Shown here: positions 1 through 10,691 of the stretch, in pieces
Layout: each line of letters starts with the position of its first letter
Numbering within the stretch: the first letter of the stretch is position 1
Assembly: GCF_902170305.1 (NCBI RefSeq)
Contig: NZ_CABHWW010000034.1
Span: 1-64,000, forward strand
Length of the DNA stretch: 64,000 nt
Reading direction: 5' to 3'
Source of the DNA: Yersinia alsatica
GTDB lineage: Bacteria > Pseudomonadota > Gammaproteobacteria > Enterobacterales > Enterobacteriaceae
Translations under genes and position numbers: made by a program
Notes under the pieces: model-generated
Told to the model about the DNA's origin: nothing
The model's database searches: none
Seen by the model: only the letters and a program-made list of their open reading frames with translations

Positions 1-1
1 T

Positions 2-77
<76 letters not shown>

Positions 78-149
78 TCTGGTGCTCTACTTTCCAGTAC
101 TAAATCGGTTTGCGCAAGCTTGCGAATTCTTCATCGGTACGGGGTGCGC

Positions 150-177
150 ATTATACGAGAAATCCGTTTTGCCGCAA
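150..177 (-). promoter_or_regulatory. Stable-RNA promoter for tRNA-Gly
   Basis: On the minus strand, TTGCGG (172-177) and a perfect TATAAT (150-155) are separated by 16 bp and followed by a GC-rich stretch (GCGCACCCC). GC-rich discriminators are typical of growth-rate-regulated tRNA promoters. The predicted start is about 65 nt ahead of the tRNA. Confidence 0.7.
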
Positions 178-322
178 GCCCCTGAAAGCAAAAAAATCAT
201 TTTTCGGTTTAAGTGCCGATTAAATCGGCAATATGAGCATTTTGCCAGCACTGCCAATAAATTAAAACATCATCGAGACTAATTTATTAAGCAGGGCATA
301 ATTTTATAGGAAAAATACAGTA

Positions 323-462
323 TATACCCAAAAATCCTTGGAACCGCAGATGTGCAGCAAACACACGAATCACTATGAGCCTTTTCAAGTAAAAACAACT
401 ACCAGTAAGTGATTCGGGTGAGTGTGCGTAGCTAACGCCCCTGTGGTTTCAAGGATGAAGAG
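323..462 (+). repeat. ERIC repeat (left copy of a pair)
   Basis: This intergenic repeat contains the ERIC core AGTAAGTGATTCGGGTGAGT followed by an AACGCCCCTGTGG arm and a TTCAAGGAT end. Its left half pairs with its right half. A second copy follows after only a few bases (466-600). ERICs are non-coding miniature elements, and yersiniae carry them in very high copy number. Confidence 0.85.
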
Positions 463-465
463 ACT

Positions 466-600
466 CCCCAAAATCATTGGAATCACAGGTAGGCAGCAAA
501 CACGCAAATCCCGATGAGCCTCTTCAAGTAAAAACAACTACCAGTAAGTGATTCGGGTGAGTGTGCGCAGCTAACGCCCCTGTGGTTTCAAGGATAAAGG
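466..600 (+). repeat. ERIC repeat (right copy of a pair, at the orn 3' end)
   Basis: This is a second copy with the same core and arms as 323-462. It ends three bases from the orn stop codon, so the orn transcript runs straight into a long hairpin. This could act as an mRNA-stabilising end or processing site (inference). Confidence 0.85.
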
Positions 601-603
601 GGA

Positions 604-1149
604 TTAAGACTGAATAAAATGCTCACGATAATAAGCAAGCTCAGCAACTGACTCGCGAATATCATCCAAGGCTTGATGGGTATTCTGCTTTTTGAAGCCG
701 GGCAGGATTTCAGGTTTCCAGCGGCGGGCTAGCTCTTTTAAGGTGCTGACATCCAGATAACGGTAGTGGAAGTAGGCTTCCAGTTCTGGCATATAGCGGA
801 ACAAAAAGCGCCGGTCCTGACCTACGCTGTTGCCACAAATAGGGGAAATACCCGCCGGAACCCATTGCTTCAGAAATTCAATGGTTTGTAATTCAGCATC
901 ATGATCATTAATGGTGCTGGCTTTAACCCGCTCCACCAAGCCACTGCCAGTATGAGTTCGCACATTCCACTCATCCATTAGTGCGAGCTGCTCATCGGAC
1001 TGATGAACCGCCAATACTGGGCCTTCTGCCAGGATATTAAGATTCGCATCGGTGACCAGAGTGGCGATCTCGATGATCCGATCCCGCTCAGGATCAAGAC
1101 CGGTCATTTCCAGATCGATCCAGATCAGATTATTTTGATTCTCTGCCAT
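604..1149 (-). CDS. orn: Oligoribonuclease
   Basis: Orn is a 3'-5' exoribonuclease of the DEDDh family that degrades 2-5-nt RNAs left by other nucleases, including pGpG from c-di-GMP turnover, in the cytoplasm. The 181-residue product matches the family length. It opens with the DEDD motif [11 protein letters not shown] (Asp/Glu pair near residues 11-14) and carries the closing H-x4-D motif (HQALDD) near residue 158. It is divergent from rsgA, with 276 bp between the two genes containing a shortened ERIC. The gene ends against an ERIC pair. Confidence 0.97.
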   Translation of the reverse strand: MAENQNNLIWIDLEMTGLDPERDRIIEIATLVTDANLNILAEGPVLAVHQSDEQLALMDEWNVRTHTGSGLVERVKASTINDHDAELQTIEFLKQWVPAGISPICGNSVGQDRRFLFRYMPELEAYFHYRYLDVSTLKELARRWKPEILPGFKKQNTHQALDDIRESVAELAYYREHFIQS

Positions 1150-1302
1150 GATATTTCCTGCCTGTTAGCTGGGGAGACTACCGAACAAACGGTTAATTGA
1201 TAAAATAATGTGTATCATAGCCTTTTTGGTCGCAACGAGCGATATACACAAAGAACTCGGTGTTGCAGCGAATATCGCTAACCTCCCAGCAACATCAAGT
1301 CC

Positions 1303-1402
1303 GAAAGGTATGCCCTGAGTCATTAGGGTTGCAGGTAGGCGGTTGCCGATGAGCTTACTCAAGCACAGCCAACACCTTTGCAACCTGAGTACGAAGGGTA
1401 AA
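1303..1402 (+). repeat. Shortened ERIC element between orn and rsgA
   Basis: The ends (GAGTCATTAGGGTTGCAGGTAG on the left, GCAACCTGAGTACGAAGGGT on the right) and the middle GATGAGCTTACTCAAG match other ERICs in this window. The AGTAAGTGATTCGGG core arm is missing, leaving about 100 bp. It ends about 24 bp before the rsgA start, so it lies in the rsgA leader or promoter. Confidence 0.7.
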
Positions 1403-1425
1403 ATGTAAGATTCAAGTGAGGCGCA

Positions 1426-2478
1426 GTGAGCAAGAATAAACTGTCCAAAGGTCAACAACGACGTGTGCAAGCTAACCATCAGCGTCGGCTACGTACTGAT
1501 AGAAAACCTGAGTTAGATGACTCTCAGCTTGGCGATGCGCAAGAAGGTATCGTTATCAGCCGTTTCGGCCAGCATGCCGATGTCGAAGCCACTGATGGTG
1601 TTCAGCACCGTTGTAATATCCGCCGTACCATCAAGTCACTCGTGACCGGTGATCGTGTGGTTTGGCGTCCCGGCCTGCAAGCGCAGGAAGGTGTTCGGGT
1701 TAAAGGTATTGTCGAGGCCGTTCATGAGCGGACCTCCGTTCTAACGCGCCCTGATCTTTATGATGGCGTAAAACCGATCGCCGCTAATATCAACCAGATC
1801 GTCATCGTATCGGCGATCTTACCCGAACTTTCTCTTAATATTATCGACCGCTATCTGGTGGCCTGTGAAACACTGGATGTCGAGCCATTAATCGTACTGA
1901 ATAAAATCGATTTACTGGATGCCGATGGCCGTAAATTCGTTGATGGCATGATGGATATTTACCGTCGTATTGGCTACAACGTATTGGAGGTCTCCAGCCA
2001 AACCCGCGAAGGGATGGAAGCCTTTGAACAGGCACTGGCCGGAAGAATCAGTATCTTCGCTGGTCAATCTGGCGTAGGTAAATCCAGTCTGTTGAATGCC
2101 CTGTTACCACCAACAGACAATGAGATTCTGGTCAATACTGTTTCCGATAACTCGGGCTTGGGCCAACACACCACCACCGCGGCTCGTTTGTATCATTTCC
2201 AGCATGGCGGCGATGTTATTGACTCACCTGGGGTACGTGAATTCGGCCTCTGGCATCTGGCTCCGGAACAAATTACGCAAGGATTTGTCGAATTCCGTGA
2301 TTACCTCGGTCATTGCAAATTCCGTGATTGCAGCCATACCAATGATCCCGGTTGTGCACTGCGCGAAGCCGTGGAGCAAGGCAAAATTGCTGAAGAGCGT
2401 TTTGATAATTACCACCGGATTCTGGAAAGTATGGAACAGGCAAAACCGCGTAAGACATCAGATAGCGACGAGAAATGA
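1426..2478 (+). CDS. rsgA: Small-ribosomal-subunit biogenesis GTPase RsgA
   Basis: RsgA is a circularly permuted GTPase that binds the 30S subunit late in assembly and releases RbfA. The permuted motif order is visible: G4 NKID at 159-162 precedes the P-loop GQSGVGKS at 213-220 and G3 DSPG at 266-269. An OB fold lies N-terminal, and a zinc knuckle follows with Cys297, Cys302, His304 and Cys310. The 350-residue length is normal. The start is GTG at 1426 with a GAGG ribosome site just upstream; this choice gives the conserved N-terminus [10 protein letters not shown]. psd and mscM follow in the same direction. Confidence 0.97.
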   Translation: MSKNKLSKGQQRRVQANHQRRLRTDRKPELDDSQLGDAQEGIVISRFGQHADVEATDGVQHRCNIRRTIKSLVTGDRVVWRPGLQAQEGVRVKGIVEAVHERTSVLTRPDLYDGVKPIAANINQIVIVSAILPELSLNIIDRYLVACETLDVEPLIVLNKIDLLDADGRKFVDGMMDIYRRIGYNVLEVSSQTREGMEAFEQALAGRISIFAGQSGVGKSSLLNALLPPTDNEILVNTVSDNSGLGQHTTTAARLYHFQHGGDVIDSPGVREFGLWHLAPEQITQGFVEFRDYLGHCKFRDCSHTNDPGCALREAVEQGKIAEERFDNYHRILESMEQAKPRKTSDSDEK

Positions 2479-2528
2479 TGTCTTAATAGCAAATGCCATA
2501 CCCAAATTCACTTGTGGGCGCATAAAGT

Positions 2529-2650
2529 TATACCCCATAGATTTCGAGTTGCAGGTAGGCGGCACCTGGATATCCCCAAGGAGTTGAGATAACTCAATCA
2601 CTTGGCCCAAAGATGGCAGCCAACAACTTGAAAGATGACGGGGGTATAAT
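2529..2650 (+). repeat. ERIC-type element between rsgA and psd
   Basis: The ends (TACCCCATAGATTTCGAGTTGCAGGTAG and ACTTGAAAGATGACGGGGGTATA) and the GGCAGCCAACAACTTG arm are of ERIC type. The central stem differs from the ATTCGGGTGAGT version elsewhere. It lies directly upstream of psd, ending 38 bp before its start. Confidence 0.65.
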
Positions 2651-2687
2651 GCGCCCCTTAATTTTACCGTTTACCCAAGAGGTCTAC

Positions 2688-3569
2688 GTGCTGGACAGTA
2701 TCAAAATCAGATTACAGTATTTACTCCCAAAACTTGGCCTGACCCGTTTGGCTGGCTGGGGTGCAGATAAGCAAGGTGGCTGGTTAACGCAGCTGGTTAT
2801 CAAGGCGTTTGCCCGCTATTACCATGTCGATATGAAAGAAGCACAGGATCCTGAATTCTCTGCTTATCGTACATTTAATGAGTTTTTTGTACGTCCGCTG
2901 CGTGCCGGCGCTCGACCAATCGTGGTTGAAGAAAATCTATTAGCCCAACCGGCTGATGGTGCTATCAGTCAGTTAGGCACCATTCATGAGCAACAAATCT
3001 TGCAGGCGAAAGGCCACCATTACACTCTGGAAGCTTTGCTGGCGGGTAACTATATGCTGGCAGAAGAGTTCAAAAATGGTCAGTTCGTTACCACCTATTT
3101 GGCTCCCCGCGACTACCACCGGGTGCATATGCCTTGTGAGGGTACTTTGCGTGAAATGATTTATGTTCCTGGCGATTTATTCTCCGTCAACCCATTGACC
3201 GCTGCCAATGTACCTAACTTATTCGCCCGTAATGAGCGCGTCATTTGTATCTTCGACACCCCTGTTGGCCCAATGGCACAAATTCTGGTGGGTGCCACGA
3301 TTGTTGGTAGTATAGAGACTGTCTGGGCTGGCACCATTACCCCGCCACGGGAAGGTGTGATTCGTCGCTGGACTTACCCGCAAGCGGGAACTGAAGGGGC
3401 AATAACACTGGAGAAAGGGCAAGAAATGGGCCGCTTTAAATTGGGCTCCACGGTGATTAACCTGTTTGCTGAAGGTAAAGTGTATTTAGCGCCGCAGTTA
3501 AACAGTGGTTCTGTGACCCGCATGGGTGAAGTGCTTGCTGAAGCCGTCCCTGCGACTCCGCCGTGCTAG
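2688..3569 (+). CDS. psd: Phosphatidylserine decarboxylase proenzyme
   Basis: This inner-membrane pyruvoyl enzyme converts phosphatidylserine to phosphatidylethanolamine. The chain is 293 residues from the GTG at 2688, preceded by AAGAGG at 2677-2682. An ATG further upstream (2613) would add 25 residues with no family match, so it was rejected. The self-cleavage motif LGST is at 252-255: cleavage between Gly253 and Ser254 makes the beta chain and the pyruvoyl group. The catalytic partners Asp90 and His147 are in place. mscM follows after 41 bp, probably in the same operon. Confidence 0.96.
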   Translation: MLDSIKIRLQYLLPKLGLTRLAGWGADKQGGWLTQLVIKAFARYYHVDMKEAQDPEFSAYRTFNEFFVRPLRAGARPIVVEENLLAQPADGAISQLGTIHEQQILQAKGHHYTLEALLAGNYMLAEEFKNGQFVTTYLAPRDYHRVHMPCEGTLREMIYVPGDLFSVNPLTAANVPNLFARNERVICIFDTPVGPMAQILVGATIVGSIETVWAGTITPPREGVIRRWTYPQAGTEGAITLEKGQEMGRFKLGSTVINLFAEGKVYLAPQLNSGSVTRMGEVLAEAVPATPPC

Positions 3570-3610
3570 CCTTTGGCTTACGACGTAATTGATGCTTAAG
3601 GAGCCCTGAC

Positions 3611-6600
3611 TTGCGCCCAATTATTTCCCGACCTTTTGGCACGTTACTGTCTTTGAGCAAGCGGCTATCTTTTGCTCTATTAGTGTCATTTACCCTGCTG
3701 TTATCCCTGCCGCTACAGGCGGCAACTCAGCCTAATGAAGATCAGCTCAGACAAGAGTTGAAACAGGCTGAAGCCAATAAAGGGATGACAAACCAGGCAG
3801 AGATTGTTCAAGCGCTGCAAGGGGCTCTTAGCTGGTTAGCGGATGCTAAAGAGTCCGATATCCGCGCCCAACAGTATCAAAAAGCGATTGATGACTTCCC
3901 CAAACTCACCCGCGAACTACGTCAACAACTGGCGCAGGAAGGGGATAAACCCCTGCCTGTACCCAGCAATATGTCGACGTCCGAACTTGAACAGCAAGTG
4001 CTGCAAATTAGCAGCCAGCTGTTAGAGTTAAGCCGCCTGTCGCAGCAAGAGCAGGATCGCGCGCGGGAAATCAGTGAATCCCTCAATCAGTTGCCGCAGC
4101 AGCAATCCGAAGCGCGGCGAATTCTGACCGAAATCAGCACCCGACTTCAGGCGCAAAGCAGCCCTACCACCCCAGCCGCACAAGCTCAGCTAGCGTTATT
4201 GCAAGCAGAAGCCGTGGCTCGTAAAGCAAAAGCCAATGAATTAGAGCTTTCCCAGTTGTCGGCCAATAACCGGCAGGAACTGTCACGGCTACGTGCCGAG
4301 CTATACAAAAAGCGTCAGGAACGGGTCGATGCCCAACTCCAGACCTTGCGTAACAACCTGAATAATCAGCGCCAGCAGGCCGCAGAACAGGCACTTGAAC
4401 GCACAGAGTTACTGGCTGAGCAAGGTGGGGATTTACCTGAATCCATTACTCAGCAGTTGCAAATTAACCGCGACCTGTCTTTGGCTCTAAATCAGCAAGC
4501 ACAGCGCATTGATCTCATTTCTTCTCAGCAACGTCAGGCGGTAGCGCAGACTCAGCAAGTTCGGCAGGCACTCAGCACTATTCGTGAACAGGCGCAATGG
4601 CTGGGGGTGTCCACCGCATTGGGGGAAGCGCTGCGAGCGCAGGTTGCCAGATTGCCCGAAGTGCCCAAATCCCAGCAATTGGATCGCGATATGGCCCAAC
4701 TGCGGGTACAGCGCCTGCAATATGAAGACATGCTGGAGAAGTTGCAGCAGCAAAACGTCAAATTAACCCAAGACGATGGCACGCCACTCACCACGGAACA
4801 ACAGCGCATTCTCGATGCCCAGTGGCGTACACAGCGCGAGCTGCTTAACTCACTGCTATCAGGTTATGACACCCAGATTCTTGAGTTAACCAAGCTGAAA
4901 GTGGCGAATAGCCAGTTAGTAGATGCACTGAGCGAAGTTCGTGAAGCCACTCACCGTTACCTGTTTTGGGTGGCGGATGTTAGCCCGATATCACTCTCTT
5001 ATCCGATTAACGTCGCCCATGATCTTACCCAGTTACTGTCGCTAGATACTCTCTCGCAGCTCAGTAAAGCGTTCGCTATGATGATGACCAGCCAAGAAAC
5101 ATTGCTGCCAATTATTGGTGCTCTGCTGTTTGTCGGTTTCAGTATTAGCTCCCGCCGCCACTATCATGCTTTTCTGGAGCGCGCCAGCAGCCGGGTTGGC
5201 AAAGTCACGCAGGACCATTTCTCCCTGACGTTACGTACCGTGTTCTGGTCAATTTTGATAGCGCTTCCGCTCCCGGTCTTATGGTCGGCAGTCGGCTATG
5301 GGCTGCAAAATGCCTGGTCATTCCCGATGGCTATCGCGATTGGTAATGCCGTCACAGCAACGGTACCGGTGCTATGGGTGTTTATGATAAGCGCCGCATT
5401 TGCCCATCCACATGGCCTGTTTATCACTCACTTCCGCTGGTCACCGGCGCAAGTTGGCCGGGCAATGCGTTTTTATCGAATGTCAGTGTGGCTGATTATC
5501 CCGCTGATGATGGCGCTGATTACCTTCGAGAACTATAACGACCGTGAATTTGCCGGAACACTTGGCCGCCTGTGCTTTATTTTACTGTGTATTGCCCTGA
5601 GTCTGGTGACCAACAGCCTGAAACGGGCCGGTATCCCGCTCTATCTGGATAAGAAAGGCTCTGGTGAGAATATCGTTAACGTGGCGCTATGGGGGCTGCT
5701 GCTGTCCGCACCATTGATTGCGGCCTTAGCCTCTGCACTGGGTTATCTCACCACCTCACAGGCACTGTTGGCGCGGCTAGAAACCTCGGTCGCCATTTGG
5801 TTCTTCCTGTTGGTGGTTTATCATATTATCCGCCGCTGGATGCTGATTCAGCGCCGCCGTATTGCCTTTGACCGTGCCAAACAGCGACGAGCCGATATTT
5901 TGGCGCAACGTGCCCGTGGCGAAGAGGATACGCCGCACAATAACAGCACCGAAGGGTCGATTGATGTGGAAGAGCCGGTCATTGATCTTGATGTGATCAG
6001 TGCACAATCTCTGCGGCTGGTACGATCAATTTTGACCATGATCGCGCTAGTTTCAGTGATCGCCTTGTGGTCTGAGATTCACTCAGCGTTCGGTTTCCTG
6101 GAAAACATTCGTCTGTGGGATGTGTCATCCACCATTAACGGTATTGAGTCGGTACAGGCGATCACCATGGGATCATTGCTGATCGCCATTCTGGTGATGA
6201 TCGTGACCACTCAACTGGTGAGAAACTTACCCGCCCTGTTGGAGCTGGCGCTGTTACAGCACTTGGATCTGACGCCGGGAACAGGTTATGCCATCTCCAC
6301 CATCACCAAATATCTATTGATCCTGTTTGGTGGCTTGCTCGGTTTCTCCATGCTGGGGATCGAATGGGCGAAATTCCAGTGGTTGGTAGCCGCCCTCGGT
6401 TTAGGTTTGGGCTTTGGTTTGCAGGAGATTTTTGCCAACTTCGTTTCTGGCCTGATCATCTTGTTCGAAAAACCGATCCGTATTGGCGATACCGTGACTA
6501 TCCGTGACCTCACCGGTAGCGTGACCAAAATCAATACTCGAGCCACCACCATCTCTGACTGGGACCGCAAAGAAATTATCGTGCCAAATAAGGCCTTTAT

Positions 6601-6988
6601 TACTGAGCAATTTATTAACTGGTCACTGTCGGATTCAATTACCCGTGTGGTGCTGACCGTGCCAGCACCGGCTGAAACCAGCAGTGAAGAAGTGACCGAA
6701 GTATTACTGACCGCCGCGCGCCGCTGTACGCTGGTGTTGGATAACCCACCACCGGAAGTCTATTTGGTTGACCTTCAGCAAGGGATTCAGATTTTTGAAT
6801 TGCGTATTTATGCCGCTGAGATGGGCCATCGTATGCCGCTGCGTCATGAGATCCACCAGCTGATTCTGGCCGGTTACCGCGAACACGGTATTACTCTACC
6901 ATTCCCACCATTCCAAGCGCGTCTGGAAACATTGGGCCGTGGGCGGGTGGTATCTTCAAACCGTAGCCGCACACCGGGCAGTTTGTAA
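3611..6988 (+). CDS. mscM: Mechanosensitive channel MscM (YjeP family)
   Basis: This is a large MscS-superfamily channel that opens on membrane tension to release osmolytes after hypo-osmotic shock. The product has 1125 residues from a TTG start. It begins with a signal peptide (hydrophobic stretch near 17-36, ending LQAA), followed by a long periplasmic region rich in Gln/Glu coiled coil (about 40-480). Many membrane segments follow (about 500-900). The MscS core, with a Gly/Ala-rich pore helix (ALGLGLGFGLQEIFANFVSG), and the cytoplasmic beta domain with its VPNK motif occupy the C-terminus. It is downstream of psd, as in E. coli. Confidence 0.95.
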   Translation: MRPIISRPFGTLLSLSKRLSFALLVSFTLLLSLPLQAATQPNEDQLRQELKQAEANKGMTNQAEIVQALQGALSWLADAKESDIRAQQYQKAIDDFPKLTRELRQQLAQEGDKPLPVPSNMSTSELEQQVLQISSQLLELSRLSQQEQDRAREISESLNQLPQQQSEARRILTEISTRLQAQSSPTTPAAQAQLALLQAEAVARKAKANELELSQLSANNRQELSRLRAELYKKRQERVDAQLQTLRNNLNNQRQQAAEQALERTELLAEQGGDLPESITQQLQINRDLSLALNQQAQRIDLISSQQRQAVAQTQQVRQALSTIREQAQWLGVSTALGEALRAQVARLPEVPKSQQLDRDMAQLRVQRLQYEDMLEKLQQQNVKLTQDDGTPLTTEQQRILDAQWRTQRELLNSLLSGYDTQILELTKLKVANSQLVDALSEVREATHRYLFWVADVSPISLSYPINVAHDLTQLLSLDTLSQLSKAFAMMMTSQETLLPIIGALLFVGFSISSRRHYHAFLERASSRVGKVTQDHFSLTLRTVFWSILIALPLPVLWSAVGYGLQNAWSFPMAIAIGNAVTATVPVLWVFMISAAFAHPHGLFITHFRWSPAQVGRAMRFYRMSVWLIIPLMMALITFENYNDREFAGTLGRLCFILLCIALSLVTNSLKRAGIPLYLDKKGSGENIVNVALWGLLLSAPLIAALASALGYLTTSQALLARLETSVAIWFFLLVVYHIIRRWMLIQRRRIAFDRAKQRRADILAQRARGEEDTPHNNSTEGSIDVEEPVIDLDVISAQSLRLVRSILTMIALVSVIALWSEIHSAFGFLENIRLWDVSSTINGIESVQAITMGSLLIAILVMIVTTQLVRNLPALLELALLQHLDLTPGTGYAISTITKYLLILFGGLLGFSMLGIEWAKFQWLVAALGLGLGFGLQEIFANFVSGLIILFEKPIRIGDTVTIRDLTGSVTKINTRATTISDWDRKEIIVPNKAFITEQFINWSLSDSITRVVLTVPAPAETSSEEVTEVLLTAARRCTLVLDNPPPEVYLVDLQQGIQIFELRIYAAEMGHRMPLRHEIHQLILAGYREHGITLPFPPFQARLETLGRGRVVSSNRSRTPGSL

Positions 6989-7004
6989 GATACACTCGCT
7001 ATCT

Positions 7005-7037
7005 TTTAAGCCGCAGCCATGTTGCCCGCGGCTTAAA
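7005..7037 (+). terminator. Hairpin downstream of mscM
   Basis: A perfect 10-bp stem (TTTAAGCCGC pairing with GCGGCTTAAA) has a 13-nt loop and lies 17 bp after the mscM stop. There is no T-run after it, so it may be a weak terminator or an mRNA 3'-end stabiliser. Confidence 0.5.
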
Positions 7038-7046
7038 GAACACAAG

Positions 7047-7424
7047 ATATCATCCAAAGTCATTGGCGTTGCAGCAAGGCGGCCAGCGAACTCATCCCGA
7101 TGAGCTTACATCAGTAAGTGATTCGGGTGAGTGAGTGCGGCCAACACTGCTGCGGCGTCAAGAATGCAGAATATTATCCAAAGTCATTGGCGTTGCAGCA
7201 AGGCGGCCAGCGAACTCATCCTGATGAGCTTACATCAGTAAGTGATTCGGGTGAGTGAGTGCGGCCAACACTGCTGCGGCGTCAAGAACACAAGATATTA
7301 TCCAAAGTCATTGGCGTTGCAGCAAGGCGGCCAGCGAACTCATCCCGATGAGCTTACATCAGTAAGTGATTCGGGTGAGTGAGTGCGGCCAACACTGCTG
7401 CGGCGTCAAGGACGAAGGATAAAA
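7047..7424 (+). repeat. Three ERIC repeats in perfect tandem (124-bp period)
   Basis: Three near-identical ERIC units follow each other with an exact 124-bp period: the shared TCCAAAGTCATTGG begins at 7053, 7177 and 7301. Each has the GATGAGCTTACATCAGTAAGTGATTCGGG core. The units differ from one another at only a few bases, which suggests recent duplication. They fill the gap between convergent mscM and epmA. Confidence 0.9.
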
Positions 7425-7430
7425 GGATAA

Positions 7431-8408
7431 CTAGGCGATATCGACAGGAAACGCAATAACATCACTCAACTTCTCTGCACCCAACGCTAGCATCACCAGG
7501 CGATCAACCCCTAGCGCGACACCAGAGCAATCCGGTAGCCCATGCTTCAAGGCGGCAATCAGGTTCATATCGATGGGGTGTTCTGGCAAACCACGTTTAG
7601 CACGGCTGCGGTTATCTTGCTCGAAACGTTGCAGTTGTTCATCACCGTCAGTGAGCTCATGGAAACCATTCGCCAGCTCAATACCTTTGAAGTAAACCTC
7701 AAAACGTTCTGCTACCCGATGATCTTCCGTGCTAATGACGGCTAAGGAAGCCTGAGATGCCGGGAAGTGATACACAAAAGCAGGTTTATCGCGGCCAATG
7801 TGAGGTTCAACTCCGACAGTGAACAGCAATTGCAACAGTGTATCGCGATCTTCTTCAGTGTCAGCGATATTACTGAGATCCAGCTTGGCTGCGGCTTCAC
7901 GCAACTGCGCTTTGTCTGCGGACAATGGATCGATATCCAGATGGCGCAAGAATGCCTGCTGATAAGACAAGGTTTCTGCGCTATTGCAATCCAGTATTTG
8001 CTGTAGCAGGTCATCAACCTCATTCATTAAGCGATACATATCATAATGTGGGCGATACCATTCCAGCATGGTGAATTCAGGATTGTGATGGCGGCCAGCT
8101 TCTTCATTGCGGAAACTGCGCCCTAATTGATAAATAGAGCCGCTACCCGCCGCCAGCAGGCGCTTCATGTGATATTCCGGGCTAGTCATCATGTACAGCG
8201 TCAAGCCATCGGCAGCGCCCGGGCCAACAAACCGGGTTTGGAAGGGGACCAAATGAATGTCCGTTACTGTCGCTTGGCTCATGGTTGGCGTTTCAACTTC
8301 TAATACGCCACGATCGGTGAAAAAACGCCGGATCTCTGCCATTATTGCTGCGCGCTTCAACAAATTGGCGATAGGTGCACTCGGCTGCCAGCTTGCCGTT
8401 TCGCTCAT
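7431..8408 (-). CDS. epmA: EF-P--(R)-beta-lysine ligase
   Basis: EpmA is a class II lysyl-tRNA-synthetase paralogue without an anticodon-binding domain. It attaches (R)-beta-lysine to Lys34 of EF-P. The product is 325 residues from the ATG at 8408; the open frame reaches 15 codons further but [10 protein letters not shown] is the conserved family start. Class II motif 2 (SFRNEE) and motif 3 ([12 protein letters not shown]) are present. Its product partners efp and epmB lie 5-7 kb away. Confidence 0.96.
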   Translation of the reverse strand: MSETASWQPSAPIANLLKRAAIMAEIRRFFTDRGVLEVETPTMSQATVTDIHLVPFQTRFVGPGAADGLTLYMMTSPEYHMKRLLAAGSGSIYQLGRSFRNEEAGRHHNPEFTMLEWYRPHYDMYRLMNEVDDLLQQILDCNSAETLSYQQAFLRHLDIDPLSADKAQLREAAAKLDLSNIADTEEDRDTLLQLLFTVGVEPHIGRDKPAFVYHFPASQASLAVISTEDHRVAERFEVYFKGIELANGFHELTDGDEQLQRFEQDNRSRAKRGLPEHPIDMNLIAALKHGLPDCSGVALGVDRLVMLALGAEKLSDVIAFPVDIA

Positions 8409-8607
8409 GGTGGTTAACTCCGAAATCAAACAGGGGGTGCAGTCTACTCGCATCTCCCCACTCAGACAAATCTGTCATCCATTCCGCAGATTTTCCCCTT
8501 TAATTCAGCATTTCACTCTGTGAAAGAGACTTTTGCCCAGCAGATCCTGTTTGGGATCACGTTTTCGTCAGTAATGCCCTTGAGACGGTTCAAATAAAAC
8601 AAAACAA

Positions 8608-8648
8608 TCGATCACATCAAATTTCTGCCACTTAGCATTAGGTATAAT
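8608..8648 (+). promoter_or_regulatory. FNR-type promoter of frdABCD
   Basis: TCGATCACATCAAA at 8608-8621 closely resembles the FNR site of the E. coli frdA promoter. A perfect TATAAT lies at 8643-8648. The expected start near 8655 puts the FNR site centre at about -41, the class II activator position. This fits anaerobic induction of fumarate reductase. Confidence 0.72.
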
Positions 8649-8763
8649 TATTTCCATACAAAAAGTAAGAAATAGCTATTCTTAATACCATGATTCTCGT
8701 TAGCGGCTAATAGGTTAGCCAAATAATAATATTAAAAAACATATTAAGAATAGAGATTCACTT

Positions 8764-8838
8764 TATATAGCCAAAGTCATGGAGTTGCAGGTAAACCAAA
8801 CAAACAATCCCCCTGTAGCTTCAATACTAAGGATATAA
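8764..8838 (+). repeat. Internally deleted ERIC remnant in the frdA leader
   Basis: The left end (AGCCAAAGTCATGGAGTTGCAGGTA) and right end (CCCCTGTAGCTTCAATACTAAGGATATA) match the termini of full ERICs here. The central stems are gone, leaving about 75 bp. It lies between the predicted frd promoter and the frdA start, so it would be transcribed as part of the 5' leader. Confidence 0.6.
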
Positions 8839-8867
8839 GATTTTCACTTGAACAATGGAGAAGCGCA

Positions 8868-10691
8868 GTGCAAACCTTTAACGCCGATCTTGCCATTATC
8901 GGGGCCGGAGGCGCTGGTTTACGTGCAGCAATAGCCGCAGCGGAAGCCAACCCTCAGCTGAAGATTGCTCTGATCTCGAAAGTATACCCGATGCGAAGCC
9001 ATACTGTGGCCGCCGAAGGGGGATCAGCAGCTGTCACACAGGACCACGATACCTTTGACTACCATTTCCACGATACTGTCGCCGGTGGTGACTGGTTATG
9101 CGAACAAGATGTTGTTGACCATTTTGTCCACAGTTGCCCGGAAGAAATGGCACAGTTGGAAATCTGGGGCTGCCCATGGAGCCGTAAACCTGATGGTTCA
9201 GTTAACGTTCGTCGCTTCGGCGGGATGAAAATCGAACGTACGTGGTTCGCCGCCGATAAAACCGGCTTCCACATGCTGCACACTCTGTTCCAAACTTCTT
9301 TAAAATATCCGCAAATTCAAAGATTTGATGAACATTTCGTGCTAGATATTCTAGTCGATGATGGTCAGGCGCGCGGTGTTGTCGCCATGAATATGATGGA
9401 AGGCACTCGAGTACAAATTCGAGCAAATGCCGTGGTCATGGCGACCGGCGGTGCAGGCCGAGTTTATCGTTATAACACCAACGGCGGTATTGTTACCGGT
9501 GATGGTATGGGGATGGCATTCCACCACGGCGTTCCGCTGCGGGATATGGAATTTGTGCAATACCACCCTACCGGTTTACCGGGCTCAGGCATCCTGATGA
9601 CCGAAGGTTGTCGTGGTGAAGGCGGTATTCTGGTCAACAAAGATGGCTACCGCTATTTGCAAGATTACGGCATGGGGCCAGAAACCCCGCTCGGTGAGCC
9701 AAAAAACAAATACATGGAATTAGGCCCACGCGATAAAGTCTCGCAAGCCTTCTGGCATGAATGGCGCGCTGGCCGCACGGTTGCAACGCCGCGTGGTGAT
9801 GTGGTCTATCTGGACTTGCGCCATTTGGGTGAAAAGAAACTGCTTGAGCGCCTGCCGTTCATCTGTGAACTGGCAAAAGCCTATGTCGGTGTTGACCCAG
9901 TTAAAGAACCTATTCCAGTACGTCCAACCGCGCATTACACCATGGGCGGTATCGAAACCAACCAACAGTGTGAAACTCGCATCAAAGGGCTGTTCGCCGT
10001 CGGCGAATGTTCGTCTGTTGGCCTGCATGGTGCCAACCGTTTAGGTTCCAACTCACTGGCTGAACTGGTGGTCTTTGGCCGTGTTGCCGGTGAACAAGCG
10101 GCACTGCGCGCCATGGAAAGCAATCCGGCCAACGGCAGTGCACTGGATGCACAGACCCGTGATGTGGAGACCCGCCTAAGTAACCTGATGAAGCAGGAAG
10201 GGACTGAAAACTGGGCTAAGATTCGCGATGAGATGGGCCTGTCAATGGAAGAAGGTTGCGGTATTTACCGTACACCGGAACTGATGCAGAAAACCGTGGA
10301 TAAACTGGCCGAGCTGAAAGAGCGCTTCAAACGCGTGAAAATCACCGATAACTCCAGTGTCTTCAATACGGATCTGCTGTACACCATCGAGCTTGGCTAT
10401 GGTTTGGATGTGGCTGAATGTATGGCTCACTCTGCACTGAATCGTAAAGAGTCCCGCGGCGCACATCAGCGTCTGGATGAAGGCTGTACCGAGCGTGATG
10501 ATGTTAACTTCCTCAAACACACTCTGGCCTTCCATAATCCGGGCGGCGCACCACGTCTTGAATACAGCGATGTGAAAATTACCAAGCTGGCACCGGCAAA
10601 ACGTGTTTATGGTGGTGAAGCTACCGCACAAGACGCGAAAGATGCACAAGATGCGAAAGATTTAAAGGATAAGGAGCAGGCGAATGACTGA
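8868..10691 (+). CDS. frdA: Fumarate reductase flavoprotein subunit
   Basis: FrdA is the catalytic subunit of menaquinol:fumarate oxidoreductase, on the cytoplasmic face of the inner membrane, and reduces fumarate to succinate in anaerobic respiration. The product has 607 residues from a GTG start preceded by TGGAG. The dinucleotide-binding GAGGAGL is near residue 12, and the covalent FAD ligand His45 lies in [10 protein letters not shown]. The active-site stretch with HPTG, and [10 protein letters not shown], are intact. The extreme C-terminus is a Lys/Asp/Ala-rich tail slightly longer than in E. coli. It overlaps frdB by 8 nt. Confidence 0.98.
   Translation: MQTFNADLAIIGAGGAGLRAAIAAAEANPQLKIALISKVYPMRSHTVAAEGGSAAVTQDHDTFDYHFHDTVAGGDWLCEQDVVDHFVHSCPEEMAQLEIWGCPWSRKPDGSVNVRRFGGMKIERTWFAADKTGFHMLHTLFQTSLKYPQIQRFDEHFVLDILVDDGQARGVVAMNMMEGTRVQIRANAVVMATGGAGRVYRYNTNGGIVTGDGMGMAFHHGVPLRDMEFVQYHPTGLPGSGILMTEGCRGEGGILVNKDGYRYLQDYGMGPETPLGEPKNKYMELGPRDKVSQAFWHEWRAGRTVATPRGDVVYLDLRHLGEKKLLERLPFICELAKAYVGVDPVKEPIPVRPTAHYTMGGIETNQQCETRIKGLFAVGECSSVGLHGANRLGSNSLAELVVFGRVAGEQAALRAMESNPANGSALDAQTRDVETRLSNLMKQEGTENWAKIRDEMGLSMEEGCGIYRTPELMQKTVDKLAELKERFKRVKITDNSSVFNTDLLYTIELGYGLDVAECMAHSALNRKESRGAHQRLDEGCTERDDVNFLKHTLAFHNPGGAPRLEYSDVKITKLAPAKRVYGGEATAQDAKDAQDAKDLKDKEQAND

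Noticed and set aside
7047..7424. Regular 124-bp direct repeats as a CRISPR-like array
   Set aside because: There are no unique spacers; each unit is a whole ERIC with internal pairing.
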